NCBI RefSeq assembly: GCF_005406125.1
Contig: NZ_BIXZ01000005.1
Coordinates: 124,001-188,000, forward strand
Source of the DNA: Haloarcula mannanilytica
GTDB taxonomy: Archaea; Halobacteriota; Halobacteria; Halobacteriales; Haloarculaceae
Direction: 5' to 3'
DNA length: 64,000 nucleotides
The translations under genes and the position numbers were made by a program. Each line of letters starts with the position of its first letter. The stretch's first letter is position 1. This document shows, one piece after another, positions 54,527 to 63,946 of the stretch. The notes beneath the pieces were generated by a model, which saw nothing but the letters and a program-made list of their open reading frames with translations, did not search any database and had not been told where the DNA came from.

Positions 54527-55312
54527 TCACCCCGCCGAATTCGGTGTGGCCCGCTCGCCGTCCCAGGAAACACTCCCCTCGACGGCGAGTTTCTCGATGT
54601 GGGCCAGCACCGTCGCACGGGCCAGGTCGCGCACGCCGGAGAGGTCCTTCTCGTAGGCGGCGTCGAGGATTTCGTCCAGAGTACTGGCACCGTCGTCGAT
54701 AGCCCGCCGAACGCGGCGCTCGCGTTCCAGCCGATGGCCGATAAGTCGCGCACAGGTCTCTCGGGGGTGCTCGATACGCGGGCCGTGACTCGGCAACAGC
54801 ACGTCGGGGTTCCGGGCGTGGAGGCGGCGCAGGGACGTGAGGTAGGCCCGAACGTCGCCCTCGGGCGCGCCGACGACGACGCTGCCCTCGGCAACGGCGA
54901 GGTCACCGGTGACGACGGGCCCGTCAGTCGCGAAGGCGACGTGTTCCGGCGCGTGGCCCGGCGTGTCGAGGACAGTCACCGGGCCGGCATCGGTCGGAAT
55001 CGCCGTTCCCTCGCTGAACAGTTTGTCGGGACTGATCCTAGTCGCAGATTCGAACGCGGCCGCCCGACCGCGGCGCGCCCAGACCGTCGCGTTCGTTTCC
55101 CTGGCGTAGTGTGCAACAGCACCGACGTGGTCGGGGTGGTGGTGCGTGAGCGCAATGTGGGCGAGCGTGCAACCGCTGAGAAGCGTATCGAGCGCATCAC
55201 TGGTATCCGCGGGGTCCACGAGAAGAGCCGCTTCGTCGCCGCAAACGTACGCTGCTGTGCTGTCGGTCGGTGCCCGCGTCGGAACGGACACGTCGGCCCG
55301 CTGCCAGTCCAT
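54527..55312 (-). CDS. MBL-fold metallo-hydrolase
   Basis: This 261-residue protein has the metal-binding motif LTHHHPDHVGAVAHYA (HxHxDH type), a downstream His in DTPGHAPEHVAFA, and SHGPRIEHPRE. A helical C-terminal part (ERRVRRAIDDGASTLDEILD) is similar to the LACTB2/glyoxalase II-like group. Hydrolase activity on a thioester, RNA or lactone is likely; the substrate is unknown. It lies just downstream of a small wHTH gene on the same strand (9 bp gap), suggesting cotranscription. Confidence 0.88.
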   Translation of the reverse strand: MDWQRADVSVPTRAPTDSTAAYVCGDEAALLVDPADTSDALDTLLSGCTLAHIALTHHHPDHVGAVAHYARETNATVWARRGRAAAFESATRISPDKLFSEGTAIPTDAGPVTVLDTPGHAPEHVAFATDGPVVTGDLAVAEGSVVVGAPEGDVRAYLTSLRRLHARNPDVLLPSHGPRIEHPRETCARLIGHRLERERRVRRAIDDGASTLDEILDAAYEKDLSGVRDLARATVLAHIEKLAVEGSVSWDGERATPNSAG

Positions 55313-55321
55313 GCCGGCGGG

Positions 55322-55591
55322 TCAGACCGTGAGGAAATAAACCTGTTTGCGGGCGTCGGTGAAGCTGTACCGCGAGTCGACCAGATCCGATTCTTCGAGT
55401 CGGTTCAGGGCGTATCTGACGGTCCGGTCCGGGAGCAGGGAGTTCTCAGCTAGTTCGCCCTGTGACAACGGAGCATCGTCTTCCAGCACCTTCGCAACGA
55501 GCTTCGCGCTCGGTGGGAGTTCACGCAGGGTGTCGCGGAACTCCTCGTCAGTGAAAGGTGCTGGTGCGGCGTTTTCAGTTAATGCGCTCAT
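55322..55591 (-). CDS. Small winged-HTH regulator
   Basis: This 89-residue protein has a winged helix: ELPPSAKLVAKVLEDDAPLS, then LLPDRTVRYALNRLEESDLV, with wing DARKQVYFLTV. It is a MarR-like DNA-binding protein common in haloarchaea. It precedes the MBL hydrolase gene by 9 bp, so it may be cotranscribed with it and autoregulated. The 248 bp upstream are non-coding and AT-rich near the start. Confidence 0.82.
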   Translation of the reverse strand: MSALTENAAPAPFTDEEFRDTLRELPPSAKLVAKVLEDDAPLSQGELAENSLLPDRTVRYALNRLEESDLVDSRYSFTDARKQVYFLTV

Positions 55592-55809
55592 AGTGGTGGA
55601 TATTCAAGGCTTACTGGTAAAACTTGGCTATATGCATGACCAAACAATACAGATTCTATGAAGTGTTTAATGTATCCTTATACAGGTCCGCCATCGTGTG
55701 GTTCCGGTCGACAGCGAAAAACAGCGCCCGCATAGGTCAGGGCCGAAAATGCGGAACGAGTTTCTACCGATGGGAGTCAGCCGACCGGTGAAAGGGGATT
55801 CCAGTATCG

Positions 55810-55815
55810 TTTTAT
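55810..55815 (+). promoter_or_regulatory. TATA element supporting a GTG start
   Basis: TTTTAT centred about 27 bp before GTG at 55840 indicates a leaderless message and supports the non-ATG start of the methyltransferase. Confidence 0.55.
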
Positions 55816-55839
55816 CCCCCGCGGAGTGAGACACAGAGC

Positions 55840-56544
55840 GTGAAAGGGCAGGAGTGGTATCAGGCCGACACCGTGGCCGAAGAGTACGAGGCCAAGCGGT
55901 TCTCCCGCGGCGGTCGGCTGATCGACCGCCGCGAGAAACAGGCCGTCCTCGACGCCATCGGTCCCGTGGCCGACAAGGACGTGTTAGAGGTAGCGTGCGG
56001 GACCGGTCGGTTCACCGTAATGCTGGCCGAGCGCGGCGCGAACATCACCGGGCTGGACATCTCCGGCCCGATGCTCCAGCAGGGCCGGGAGAAAGCACAG
56101 GCGACCGATGTCGATGACCACGTGGAGTTCATGCGGGGCGACGCCGCCCGGCTCCCGTTCCCGGACGACCACTTCGACACCGTGTTTGCGATGCGCTTTT
56201 TCCATCTGGCGGACACGCCGGCGGCGTTTCTCGCGGAGATGCGCCGCGTCTCGAAGGAACAGGTCTTTTTCGACACGTTCAATCGGTTCTCAACCCGGTC
56301 GATATACAACTGGGCGCTCCCGATGGGCTCGCGGCTCTACTCGCGCTGGGAGATCGACCGACTGCTCGACGGGGCCGGGCTGGAACTGACCGACTCGGAG
56401 CACGACTGGCTGCTTCCCTACGGCTTCTACCGCAAGATCCCGAACGAACTGGCCGCCTCGTTTCGCTCTATCGACACGGCGCTGGGGGGCACGCCCCTCG
56501 GCGAGAAGATGGCCTCGGTGTCGTACTGGAACACGCACGTATAG
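55840..56544 (+). CDS. Class I SAM-dependent methyltransferase
   Basis: This 234-residue protein has motif I VLEVACGTGRFTVMLAE, the acidic NITGLDISGPMLQQG, and ARLPFPDDHFDTVFAMRFFH (motif IV region), as in UbiE-like methyltransferases. The C-terminal half (NWALPMGSRLYSRWEIDRLL) fits small-molecule methyltransferases. The start is a GTG with a TATA element 27 bp upstream. The substrate is unknown; the next gene is a glycosyltransferase with its own spacing of about 95 bp. Confidence 0.85.
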   Translation: MKGQEWYQADTVAEEYEAKRFSRGGRLIDRREKQAVLDAIGPVADKDVLEVACGTGRFTVMLAERGANITGLDISGPMLQQGREKAQATDVDDHVEFMRGDAARLPFPDDHFDTVFAMRFFHLADTPAAFLAEMRRVSKEQVFFDTFNRFSTRSIYNWALPMGSRLYSRWEIDRLLDGAGLELTDSEHDWLLPYGFYRKIPNELAASFRSIDTALGGTPLGEKMASVSYWNTHV

Positions 56545-56640
56545 CGTGTCGACCGCTCGAACGACCCGTTTTCCCTGAATTGGAAAGGTGTTAATCCTCG
56601 CCCGCGACTTTTAAGCGCCTTCGCCGTCGTACCCAGAGAC

Positions 56641-57546
56641 ATGGACATCTCGGTAGTGGTCCCGACGTTGAACGGCCGGGAGGAGCTGGCCGGCTGTCTG
56701 GACGCACTCACCGAGCAGGTTCCCGACGCCGAGGTGATCGTCGTCAACGGTCCATCCGCCGACGGCACGACAGGAATGGTCCGCGACCGCGACGACGTGT
56801 CGCTCCTCATCGAGATTGCTGACAGATCCGTGACGGTCGCTCGCAACGCCGGAATCGACCGGGCGACGGGCGACGTTATCGCACTCGTCCACCAGTCGCT
56901 CTCGGTCGAATCTGGCTGGGCAGAGGCCGTCAAAAGCGGTCTCTCGGGGGCGGCCCGGGCGATCACCGGACCGACACACCAGCAGCTACGGGCCGGGATG
57001 ACGACCGAAACGGAGGAGACGCGAACGATAGCCGGCCGAGACGTGACGTATTTCAATCCCGGCAATGTCGCGTTCGACGCCGACGTACTGGAAGCACTCG
57101 ACGGGTTCGACGAGTACCTGAACGTCGGCAGCGCCCGGGACTTCGCACACCGGATGGCCGCCAGTGACTACGGTGTCGACTGGAGCACGGAGATGTGTGT
57201 CAGCCGCGAGTTCGAGGCCGACGGCGGGATCACAGAAACCGACTGGAACTGGAAGTACCGCTCACTCGCCTATCGACTGGTGAAGAACTACAATATCAGG
57301 CCAACTGTCCTGTGGCGAATCCTCAGCCACGCGGGCGGTGACGCGAAGGACGCGATGATCGATGTCGTGCGCGGGGAGACGACGCCGTCGCAGTGGCTCG
57401 GCAACGGCCAGGACGTGTTCGGCGGCGTGGGTTCCGGAATCGTTGACGGCCTTCGTGCGCGCGTGACCGACCGGACGCCTCGCCGGAACCCGAACGGCCG
57501 CTCCGCGCGTGCGGACCGCGCGGTGACTGTGTACGACTGGCGGTAG
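56641..57546 (+). CDS. GT-A type glycosyltransferase family 2 protein
   Basis: This 301-residue protein starts ISVVVPTLNGREELAGCLDA, the classic GT2 nucleotide-sugar binding start, followed by VIVVNGPSADGT and VARNAGIDRATGDVIALVHQ. The usual DxD metal motif is replaced by LVHQS, so activity may be metal-independent or lost. NPGNVAFDADVLEALDGFDE is the family acceptor region. The Arg-rich C-terminal tail may contact membrane lipids. The acceptor is unknown. Confidence 0.8.
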   Translation: MDISVVVPTLNGREELAGCLDALTEQVPDAEVIVVNGPSADGTTGMVRDRDDVSLLIEIADRSVTVARNAGIDRATGDVIALVHQSLSVESGWAEAVKSGLSGAARAITGPTHQQLRAGMTTETEETRTIAGRDVTYFNPGNVAFDADVLEALDGFDEYLNVGSARDFAHRMAASDYGVDWSTEMCVSREFEADGGITETDWNWKYRSLAYRLVKNYNIRPTVLWRILSHAGGDAKDAMIDVVRGETTPSQWLGNGQDVFGGVGSGIVDGLRARVTDRTPRRNPNGRSARADRAVTVYDWR

Positions 57547-57568
57547 TCACGTGACCCGCGCTGTACCG

Positions 57569-58378
57569 TTAGGGGGCCAGCGCCTCGATAACCCGGTTGG
57601 GGTTGTTCGAGAACACTTTTCGCATCGCATCTTCCGGCACGTCCAGTGTCAGTATCTCCATCACGGCCACGTTCGGGTGGACGCTGGGGACGCCGCTGCC
57701 GAAGAGGACGCGGTCCGGATGCTCCAGAATCGCCCGCTCCATGGGCCGACGATAGCGGACCGCGCTGGTGTCGAGATACAGGTTGTCGTTGGTCTCTAAA
57801 AGGTCGATAGCCCGATCCATCAGGTCCCGTCGGAGCGGGTACGCGCCGAAATGGGAGAGGATGACCGGAAACTCGTACGGTAACAGCGACTCGGCGACGG
57901 CTTCGGGCGGGAACTCCTCGCCGCCATGGACGATGACAGGCAATGACACCGATTCCAGTTCTGCGAGGACCTCCTCGTCAGGCAGTCCGTCAGTTGGCGG
58001 GTTGAGCTTGAAACCGTAGAACCGGTCGTCGTAGGCGTACTGCTCGATGTCTGCCGGGGACGTGTGGGCTTCCGTGCGACTGCTCGCGAGGTTGCGAAGG
58101 GTCGACCCGGGACCGCTCCCCGGGTCCCGAGCGCCATTGACCCTGGCGAAGGCGACCAACGGCCGTTCGACGGTCATCCGTGCGACGGCGTTGTTCGCTT
58201 TCAGATACGATCCGTCCCGCTCATCGGGAAAGACGACGGAGCGGACGACGCCGGCCTGGTGCATCTCCCGTTCGAGTTGCTCCGGGTCGCCCATCCCGTC
58301 CCGGGGTCGGCGCTGCTCGTCGGGTTCTAAGCGTGCGTGTACGTCGACGACGCGAAACCCGTGCTCCAACTCCAGCAT
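57569..58378 (-). CDS. Amidohydrolase-fold (COG2159-like) protein
   Basis: This 269-residue TIM-barrel protein resembles metal-dependent hydrolases of COG2159. It has [12 protein letters not shown] at the first strand, where the usual HxH reads [37 protein letters not shown] and [10 protein letters not shown], ending with [11 protein letters not shown]. Loss of the second histidine suggests altered metal binding. The substrate is unknown. Convergent with the glycosyltransferase. Confidence 0.75.
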   Translation of the reverse strand: MLELEHGFRVVDVHARLEPDEQRRPRDGMGDPEQLEREMHQAGVVRSVVFPDERDGSYLKANNAVARMTVERPLVAFARVNGARDPGSGPGSTLRNLASSRTEAHTSPADIEQYAYDDRFYGFKLNPPTDGLPDEEVLAELESVSLPVIVHGGEEFPPEAVAESLLPYEFPVILSHFGAYPLRRDLMDRAIDLLETNDNLYLDTSAVRYRRPMERAILEHPDRVLFGSGVPSVHPNVAVMEILTLDVPEDAMRKVFSNNPNRVIEALAP

Positions 58379-58485
58379 CTACTATACGGTGTGGATACCC
58401 CTCTATTAAAACATGTGCAGGTCCGGCCCGGATTCGGGGGCAGCACGGCGCTGTCACCCGACGAGCGTCCTGCGGTGTTAGAAAG

Positions 58486-58494
58486 CTTTATATA
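58486..58494 (+). promoter_or_regulatory. TATA element of the chaperonin gene
   Basis: CTTTATATA centred about 42 bp before the ATG at 58532 gives a short leader. The sequence is a strong haloarchaeal TATA box, as expected for a highly expressed, heat-inducible gene. Confidence 0.6.
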
Positions 58495-58531
58495 GAACCG
58501 CTTGCCTTGTCTTAAGTGAGGTTCAACACAT

Positions 58532-60112
58532 ATGTCATCTGGCCAGCGACGCATGGGCGGCCAGCCTCTTTTCATCCTTGATGAGGACGCCCAGCGCACA
58601 CACGGGAAGGACGCACAGTCATCGAACATCTCCGCCGGAAAGGCCGTAAGCGAGTCCGTACGGACCACGCTCGGTCCCCGCGGCATGGACAAGATGCTCG
58701 TCTCCGACGACGGTGATGTGGTCATCACCAACGACGGGGCGACCATCCTCTCCGAGATGGACATCGAACACCCCGCGGCCCAGATGATCGTCGAAGTCGC
58801 CCAGACACAGGAGGACGAAGTGGGCGACGGCACGACGACAGCGTCCGTGCTGGCCGGGGAACTGCTGACGAAAGGCGAGGACCTGCTCGACGACGATGTC
58901 CACCCGACGACGATCGTCGAGGGGTACTCCGCCGCCGCCGAACTCGCACAGGAAGCGATCAACGAGATCGTCCTCGACGCCGACCTCGACGACGAGACGC
59001 TCGTCGAAGTCGCCGAATCCTCGATGACCGGCAAGGGCACCGGAGATGTCGAGGCCGAGCGACTCGCCGAAGTCGTCGTCGACGCCGTCCGCCACGCCAA
59101 GGACGAGGCCGGCGTCCGCCGGGACAACATCGAGGTCCACACCCAGACGGGTGCGGCCTCCTCCGCGACGAAGCTCGTCGAGGGCGTCATCGTCGACGAG
59201 ACAGCCGTCCACGACAACATGCCGACCTCGGTCGAGGACGCCTCTATCGCGGTCATCGACACGGAACTCGATGTCCGCGAGAGCAACATCGACGCCGAGT
59301 ACAACGTCTCCAGCGTCGACCAGCTCAACGCCGCGCTCGACGCCGAAGAGCAGGAACTGCAGGGCTACGCCAAGGAAGTCGTCGAAAGCGGCGCTGACGT
59401 TGCCTTCGTCACCGAGGATGTCGCCGACCGCGTCGCCTCCCAGCTCGCCAAGGAAGGCGTCTTCGTCGCCGACAGCGTCGGCTCCTCGACCGCCAAGGAC
59501 ATCGTCGAGGCCACCGGCGCGAAGCGCGTCGGCTCGCTGGAAGCCCTTGACGAGGACGCGCTCGGCCACGCCGAGAGCGTCAACGTCGAGAAGCAGGGCG
59601 ACGACGACGTGACGTTCATCACCGGCGGCGCGACCGCCGAGTCCGTTACGATCATCGCCCGCGGCTCCACCGAACACGTCGTCGACGAGCTCGAACGCGC
59701 GCTCAACGACGCGCTCGACACCGTCATCGCCGCGCTCGACGCCGGCGGTGTGGTCCCCGGCGCAGGCGCGACCGAAATCGCCATCGCCGACCACATCCGC
59801 TCGGAAGCGGCGTCCATCGAGGGCCGCAAGCAGCTCGCCGTCGAAGCGTTCGCCGACGCTGTCGACGTGCTCCCCCGCACGCTCGCGGAGAACACGGGCC
59901 TCGACGCCATCGACGCGCTCGTCGACCTCCGCGCCGAACACGAGAGCGAGGGCATCGCCGGCATCATCAGCGAAGGCCAGACCGGCATCGTCGGTGACCC
60001 CGTCGACTACGGCATCCTCGACCCCGCCGCTGTCAAGCGCGAAGCGGTCGACTCCGCGACCGAAGCGGCGACGATGATCGTCCGTATCGACGACGTTATC
60101 TCGTCGTCGTAA
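58532..60112 (+). CDS. Thermosome (group II chaperonin) subunit
   Basis: This 526-residue chaperonin subunit folds proteins inside an ATP-driven double ring. Motifs include [40 protein letters not shown], the catalytic [15 protein letters not shown], and [20 protein letters not shown]. It ends [10 protein letters not shown] without the Gly-Met rich tail seen on most thermosome subunits, resembling the third (CCT3-like) subunit of haloarchaea. Strongly biased codons and a good promoter suggest high expression. A T-rich stretch follows at 60127-60137. Confidence 0.95.
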   Translation: MSSGQRRMGGQPLFILDEDAQRTHGKDAQSSNISAGKAVSESVRTTLGPRGMDKMLVSDDGDVVITNDGATILSEMDIEHPAAQMIVEVAQTQEDEVGDGTTTASVLAGELLTKGEDLLDDDVHPTTIVEGYSAAAELAQEAINEIVLDADLDDETLVEVAESSMTGKGTGDVEAERLAEVVVDAVRHAKDEAGVRRDNIEVHTQTGAASSATKLVEGVIVDETAVHDNMPTSVEDASIAVIDTELDVRESNIDAEYNVSSVDQLNAALDAEEQELQGYAKEVVESGADVAFVTEDVADRVASQLAKEGVFVADSVGSSTAKDIVEATGAKRVGSLEALDEDALGHAESVNVEKQGDDDVTFITGGATAESVTIIARGSTEHVVDELERALNDALDTVIAALDAGGVVPGAGATEIAIADHIRSEAASIEGRKQLAVEAFADAVDVLPRTLAENTGLDAIDALVDLRAEHESEGIAGIISEGQTGIVGDPVDYGILDPAAVKREAVDSATEAATMIVRIDDVISSS

Positions 60113-60126
60113 GCCGTTTACAACCT

Positions 60127-60137
60127 GTTTTCTTTTG
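60127..60137 (+). terminator. T-rich stretch after the chaperonin gene
   Basis: GTTTTCTTTTG begins 14 bp after the stop codon, fitting the oligo-T signals at which archaeal RNA polymerase stops. No hairpin is needed or seen. Confidence 0.4.
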
Positions 60138-60177
60138 CCGAAACCGAATAGCGGCGCGACCGATCCCAGAACTGTCC

Positions 60178-60609
60178 CTACTCGCTACTAGGCTCAACAG
60201 CTAGCGTCAGCGTCGCGTCACTGCCAGCAGCGAGCGCATCGACGAGGTCGCGGTCCACGTCGCCGGCCGCCGCGTCGGCGTGTACCATCACGGTCCGGTC
60301 GTCGACGTAGTCGCTCGTCCGCAGGACGTGACTCCGGTCGTTCTCGAACGACAGGTCGGGGTGGCCGGTCCCTGTCACGGTGACGGTGTGGTCGCCGGCC
60401 TCGATAGTCGCTGTAATCGTCGCATTGGCGTCCTGGCAGGCCGCCACGAACTCCTCGTCGAAGTCGGCGGGGACGCGGTCGGCCTCGATGGCGAGGATAC
60501 AGTCGCCTGCGGGGGTCAGAAAGTCGTCGCTCGTCACTTCCAGCGTACTCGCGTGTTCGCCGGTCACGTTTTCGTGGCCCTGTGCGTGGACCACTTCCTC
60601 AAGTGTCAT
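60178..60609 (-). CDS. DUF371 family protein
   Basis: This 143-residue protein has the beta-rich DUF371 pattern: TLEEVVHAQGHENVTGEHAS near the N-terminus, LEVTSDDFLTPAGDCILAIE, and GHPDLSFENDRSHVLRTSDY, with DDRTVMVHADAAAGDVDRDL near the end. The family is archaeal and functionally uncharacterised. The ATG at 60607-60609 is chosen; the 27-residue upstream extension is basic and overlaps the gap to the next gene. It follows the 57-residue Cys-rich gene by 26 bp and is probably cotranscribed. Confidence 0.85.
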   Translation of the reverse strand: MTLEEVVHAQGHENVTGEHASTLEVTSDDFLTPAGDCILAIEADRVPADFDEEFVAACQDANATITATIEAGDHTVTVTGTGHPDLSFENDRSHVLRTSDYVDDRTVMVHADAAAGDVDRDLVDALAAGSDATLTLAVEPSSE

Positions 60610-60635
60610 ACCTCCCGCTCGCCGCCGAGCGTACT

Positions 60636-60809
60636 TCAGCGGGACGACTCCGACCGGACGACGGTAACCGTCACCGCACCGCAGGCGCACTCGTGGGCCT
60701 CGCGGCGGCCGGCCTCGGTCTCGAACACCAGCGCTGGCTCGCCGAGCGAGCGTTCGCAGTGCTGGGCCTCACAGGTCGGTGTCGCCGCCTCGTGCAGTTC
60801 GGTGAGCAT
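60636..60809 (-). CDS. 57-residue Cys-rich (zinc-binding) protein
   Basis: This short gene has a haloarchaeal codon pattern and a start ATG at 60807-60809. The protein has cysteines at 13 and 18 (CEAQHC) and at 41 and 43 (CAC), with a strand-rich middle (EPALVFETEAGRREAHE) and end (VTVTVVRS), fitting a small zinc-ribbon-like fold. It is upstream of the DUF371 gene by 26 bp on the same strand. Function is unknown. Confidence 0.7.
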   Translation of the reverse strand: MLTELHEAATPTCEAQHCERSLGEPALVFETEAGRREAHECACGAVTVTVVRSESSR

Positions 60810-60917
60810 ATCTGGATAGTAGGTGGCTACCTATGTCAAAGCGATCCATCCCCGGAGTGAAAGTGAAAGTGAAGCCGTGGGGCAAAGGATATGCCCCCGC
60901 GGAACGGGCCACAAGGT

Positions 60918-62762
60918 ATGTCGCTGGAGTGGCGCGGCGCGGCGGTTGCGCCGGACGACGAGATGCCGTCCCCAGAGTCGTGGGACCCGGTGTCGGTGCC
61001 CGGCCGGCCCGAGCAGTTCGCCGGGGCCGAGGCCGTAGCCTACGAAACGACGTTCTCGGACCCGCGGGACGAGAGCGACGCACACGCACTCCTTGTGCTA
61101 AACGGGACGTATGCGCACACACGCGTGTGGTGCAACGGCGACCTGCTCACCGAGCACGACGCCTACTTCGAACCGCTCCGGGTTCGACTCCCCGAAAGCG
61201 AGGAGTACCGAGTCGTCGTGGAGTGTCGCGCGCCCGAGGACCGCTTCGGCGGCCTGCACGCGACCGACCAGCTCCCGCCGGAGCGCTCCGTCCCGGGCAT
61301 CTGGTGGGACGCGAGCCTCGAAACCCGGCCGGACCCCTGCGTGAGCGAGCTCTCGGTCCGACCGCAGGTGACGGGCGACGACCCGGAGGACGCCGCCGTC
61401 GAGGTGTCGGCGACCGTCCTGACCGAAGACCCACTCGACGACCGCATCACGCTCTCGCTCCGGCCGGAGGGCGACGTGCGCGGTGGCGGGATGATGGACC
61501 GCGCCCGCGTCTCGACCGACGACGAGACGGCGACGGTGAGCTACACGATGGACGTGCGCGACCCGTCGCTGTGGTGGCCCCACGACCGCGGCGAGCAGTC
61601 CCGCTACGTCCTGCGGGCGAAGCTCGGCGACGACGAGCACTCGGTGACGACGGGCCTGCGTACCGTGTCCTACGACGACGGCCTGCGGGTCAACGGCGAG
61701 GATGTACCGGTTCGCGGCGTGACCCTCCGCGACCCGACCCCTGAGGATGTCGCGCGTGCCGTCGACGCCAACGCGAACCTGGTCCGAATTCGCGCACAGG
61801 GGACGCCGCCCGAGGTCGCCCGGGCCTGTGACGACCACGGCGTCTTGCTCTGGCAGGACCTGCCGCTGTCCGGTCCCGGTTCGTTCGACAGCGACCGGGG
61901 GACCGACCTCGCGGAACGGCTCGATGAGACCTACGCAGAACACCCTAGTTTCGCAACGGTCGGCATCCACGACGAGCCAGTGCGGTCGTATGCCGACGGG
62001 CTCGGGTCCGGCTTTCTCGACCGACTGCGCTTTCGCTGGCGCGCCTGGCGGGCCAGCTACGACGACGCGGACGCCGAGTCGGTGGCTTCGGCTGTCGACA
62101 CCGTCCCGACGTTCCCGGTCGTCGGTCCACCAGGGATTGCTCCCGACGGGGCCACGCTGTACCCGGGGTGGCGGTACGGCGACGCGGCCGACCTCCCGTG
62201 GCTCTGCTCTCAGTTCAACGTCGGCGGTGTCGTGGCGGGCTTCGGGGCCGGTGCGTTGGGAACGGCGGAGCCAAACGACAGCCCCGGATTCGACAGGGAC
62301 TGCCACGACCGCCACGTCGACGGTGGCCTCGACGCGTCACAGGCGTATCAGGCCGGGGTCGTCCGCGAGGTCGCCGAGACGCTCCGGCAACGCAATGCGC
62401 CGCTCATCATCGTTGACAGCCTCCGAGACTTGGGTGACGCGGGCATGGGTCTACTCGCCGCAGATGGGACCGAAAAGACGGCGTTCGGCGCTCTCGCCGA
62501 CAGCTATGAGCCCACACAGGTAGTCCTCTCTGACTCGACACCCGGCGAGCGTGATATCGTTGTCATCCACGACCGGCCGGAAAAGGCGGACCTCACCGTG
62601 GAGTGGGACTGTAATGGCGACCGCGAGCAGGCCGAACATACCGTCGGCCCGTTCGCCCGCGTCACCGTGGACACGCTCGCGCTCTCACCCGGTGATAACG
62701 TGACACTTGCTGTCACTGACGGGGAAACTGTCGTCAAAAACGAGTACCGTATTAATGAGTAA
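60918..62762 (+). CDS. Glycoside hydrolase family 2-like protein, probably inactive
   Basis: This 614-residue protein follows the beta-mannosidase/beta-galactosidase layout: an N-terminal jelly-roll (VAYETTFSDP, then LNGTYAHTRVWCNGDLLTEH), Ig-like strands (PSLWWPHDRGEQSRYVLRAK) and a TIM barrel (ANLVRIRAQGTPPEVARACD, then GVLLWQDLPL). Glu353 in GIHDEP sits where the acid/base Glu is expected. The nucleophile strand, normally SEFG, reads SQFN (Gln432), so retaining hydrolysis is unlikely. No signal peptide is seen. It may be a sugar-binding or regulatory protein. The start MSLEWRG lies after AAGGT. Confidence 0.7.
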   Translation: MSLEWRGAAVAPDDEMPSPESWDPVSVPGRPEQFAGAEAVAYETTFSDPRDESDAHALLVLNGTYAHTRVWCNGDLLTEHDAYFEPLRVRLPESEEYRVVVECRAPEDRFGGLHATDQLPPERSVPGIWWDASLETRPDPCVSELSVRPQVTGDDPEDAAVEVSATVLTEDPLDDRITLSLRPEGDVRGGGMMDRARVSTDDETATVSYTMDVRDPSLWWPHDRGEQSRYVLRAKLGDDEHSVTTGLRTVSYDDGLRVNGEDVPVRGVTLRDPTPEDVARAVDANANLVRIRAQGTPPEVARACDDHGVLLWQDLPLSGPGSFDSDRGTDLAERLDETYAEHPSFATVGIHDEPVRSYADGLGSGFLDRLRFRWRAWRASYDDADAESVASAVDTVPTFPVVGPPGIAPDGATLYPGWRYGDAADLPWLCSQFNVGGVVAGFGAGALGTAEPNDSPGFDRDCHDRHVDGGLDASQAYQAGVVREVAETLRQRNAPLIIVDSLRDLGDAGMGLLAADGTEKTAFGALADSYEPTQVVLSDSTPGERDIVVIHDRPEKADLTVEWDCNGDREQAEHTVGPFARVTVDTLALSPGDNVTLAVTDGETVVKNEYRINE

Positions 62763-63029
62763 TATATGTCCGTGATATACAAGGGTAAATCGGGATGGTA
62801 TCGACCGGTTCACCCGCCGAATTAGGGCGTGTGAGGGGTTGACGCGGTATTCGTTGCACCGGAATGTTTAAACAATATCCACCGCTATTTGTAGACACCA
62901 GAACGCTTCCGCGTTCAGGCAGTATCGCTTTCAGCCCAACATGAGAGGGAACCCTTGTTATTGGTGTCAGCCCCTCAGTAGTGGGCCGACTGTCTGTGCT
63001 GAAGCGGTGATGGCATAGAGGATTCAACA

Positions 63030-63920
63030 ATGGCAGACTCGATAGACGAATCAAAGAACGTTACAGTAACAGAAGAGGATCTCGAAAACAAATCGAAAGG
63101 CGAGCTTATCAAACTCGCCGGCCAGCTCCGCGACCGACGCAACGAGCTGAACCAGATGGCATCCGAGCGGGCCTCCGCCCGTGACGACCTGAACGCGAAG
63201 ACTCGCGAGAAGGTTGACGAAGCCCAAGAACACCGCGAGAAGCGCGACGAGCTCAACGAGCAAGTCCAGGAGCACAAGGACAAGCGCAACGAGCTCAACG
63301 CGGACGCAAACGAGCTGTTCGACAAGGTCGACAACCTGAAAAACGACCTCGAACTCGACGAGGGTACGTCGGTCGAACAACTCAAAGAGGAGATCGAGGA
63401 CCTCGAATTCAAGCAACAGACCGAAGTGCTCTCCTCGGAGGACGAGAAGGAGCTCATCGAGAAGATCGAGACCAAGCGCGAGAAGCTCCAGGAGAAACAG
63501 GAGAAGCTCGATCAGGGCGGCGACCTCGAAGAGCTCAAAGAGGAAGCGGAAGAGGTCCGCTCGGAAGCCTCAAAGCACCACCAGAAGGTCACGGAACTGG
63601 CCGACGAGGCCCAGAAGCACCACAACGAGATGATTGAGGCCTACCGCGAGGCCGACGAGATCCGTGACGAGGCCGACGAGAAACACGAGGAGTTCGTCGA
63701 AGCACAGGAAGCGGCCGACCAGCACCACGAGGACTTCGTCCGCGTCCAGAAGCGCCTGCGCGAACTCGACAAGAAGGAAGAAGAGCAGGAGCGCTCCCAG
63801 CGTGAGGAAAAGCAGGAAGCCGCTCGCGAGGAAGCCGAGGAGATTTATCAGAAGTTCAAGGAAGGCGAGACCCTCGACACCGAGGACCTGATGAAGCTCC
63901 AGAAGGCCGGCAAGCTGTAA
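63030..63920 (+). CDS. Coiled-coil protein (COG1340-like)
   Basis: This 296-residue protein is almost wholly helical with heptad repeats, for example DELNEQVQEHKDKRNELNAD and KIETKREKLQEKQEKLDQGG, and ends LDTEDLMKLQKAGKL. It corresponds to the archaeal COG1340 coiled-coil family, sometimes mislabelled phosphoserine phosphatase. Proteins of this type may act as structural or RNA-associated scaffolds; function is not known. Codon bias is strong, suggesting high expression. A T-rich terminator-like stretch follows. Confidence 0.88.
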   Translation: MADSIDESKNVTVTEEDLENKSKGELIKLAGQLRDRRNELNQMASERASARDDLNAKTREKVDEAQEHREKRDELNEQVQEHKDKRNELNADANELFDKVDNLKNDLELDEGTSVEQLKEEIEDLEFKQQTEVLSSEDEKELIEKIETKREKLQEKQEKLDQGGDLEELKEEAEEVRSEASKHHQKVTELADEAQKHHNEMIEAYREADEIRDEADEKHEEFVEAQEAADQHHEDFVRVQKRLRELDKKEEEQERSQREEKQEAAREEAEEIYQKFKEGETLDTEDLMKLQKAGKL

Positions 63921-63928
63921 TCTGCGGG

Positions 63929-63946
63929 ATTTTCTCTCTGTTTTTA
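63929..63946 (+). terminator. T-rich stretch after the coiled-coil gene
   Basis: A pyrimidine-rich segment with TTTTCTCTC and GTTTTT runs within 30 bp of the stop codon, a plausible archaeal transcription end. Confidence 0.4.

Noticed and set aside
62985-63020. Possible C/D box guide RNA (CTGA followed by GTGATGG)
   Set aside because: Boxes are imperfect and in the wrong order and spacing; no terminal stem seen.
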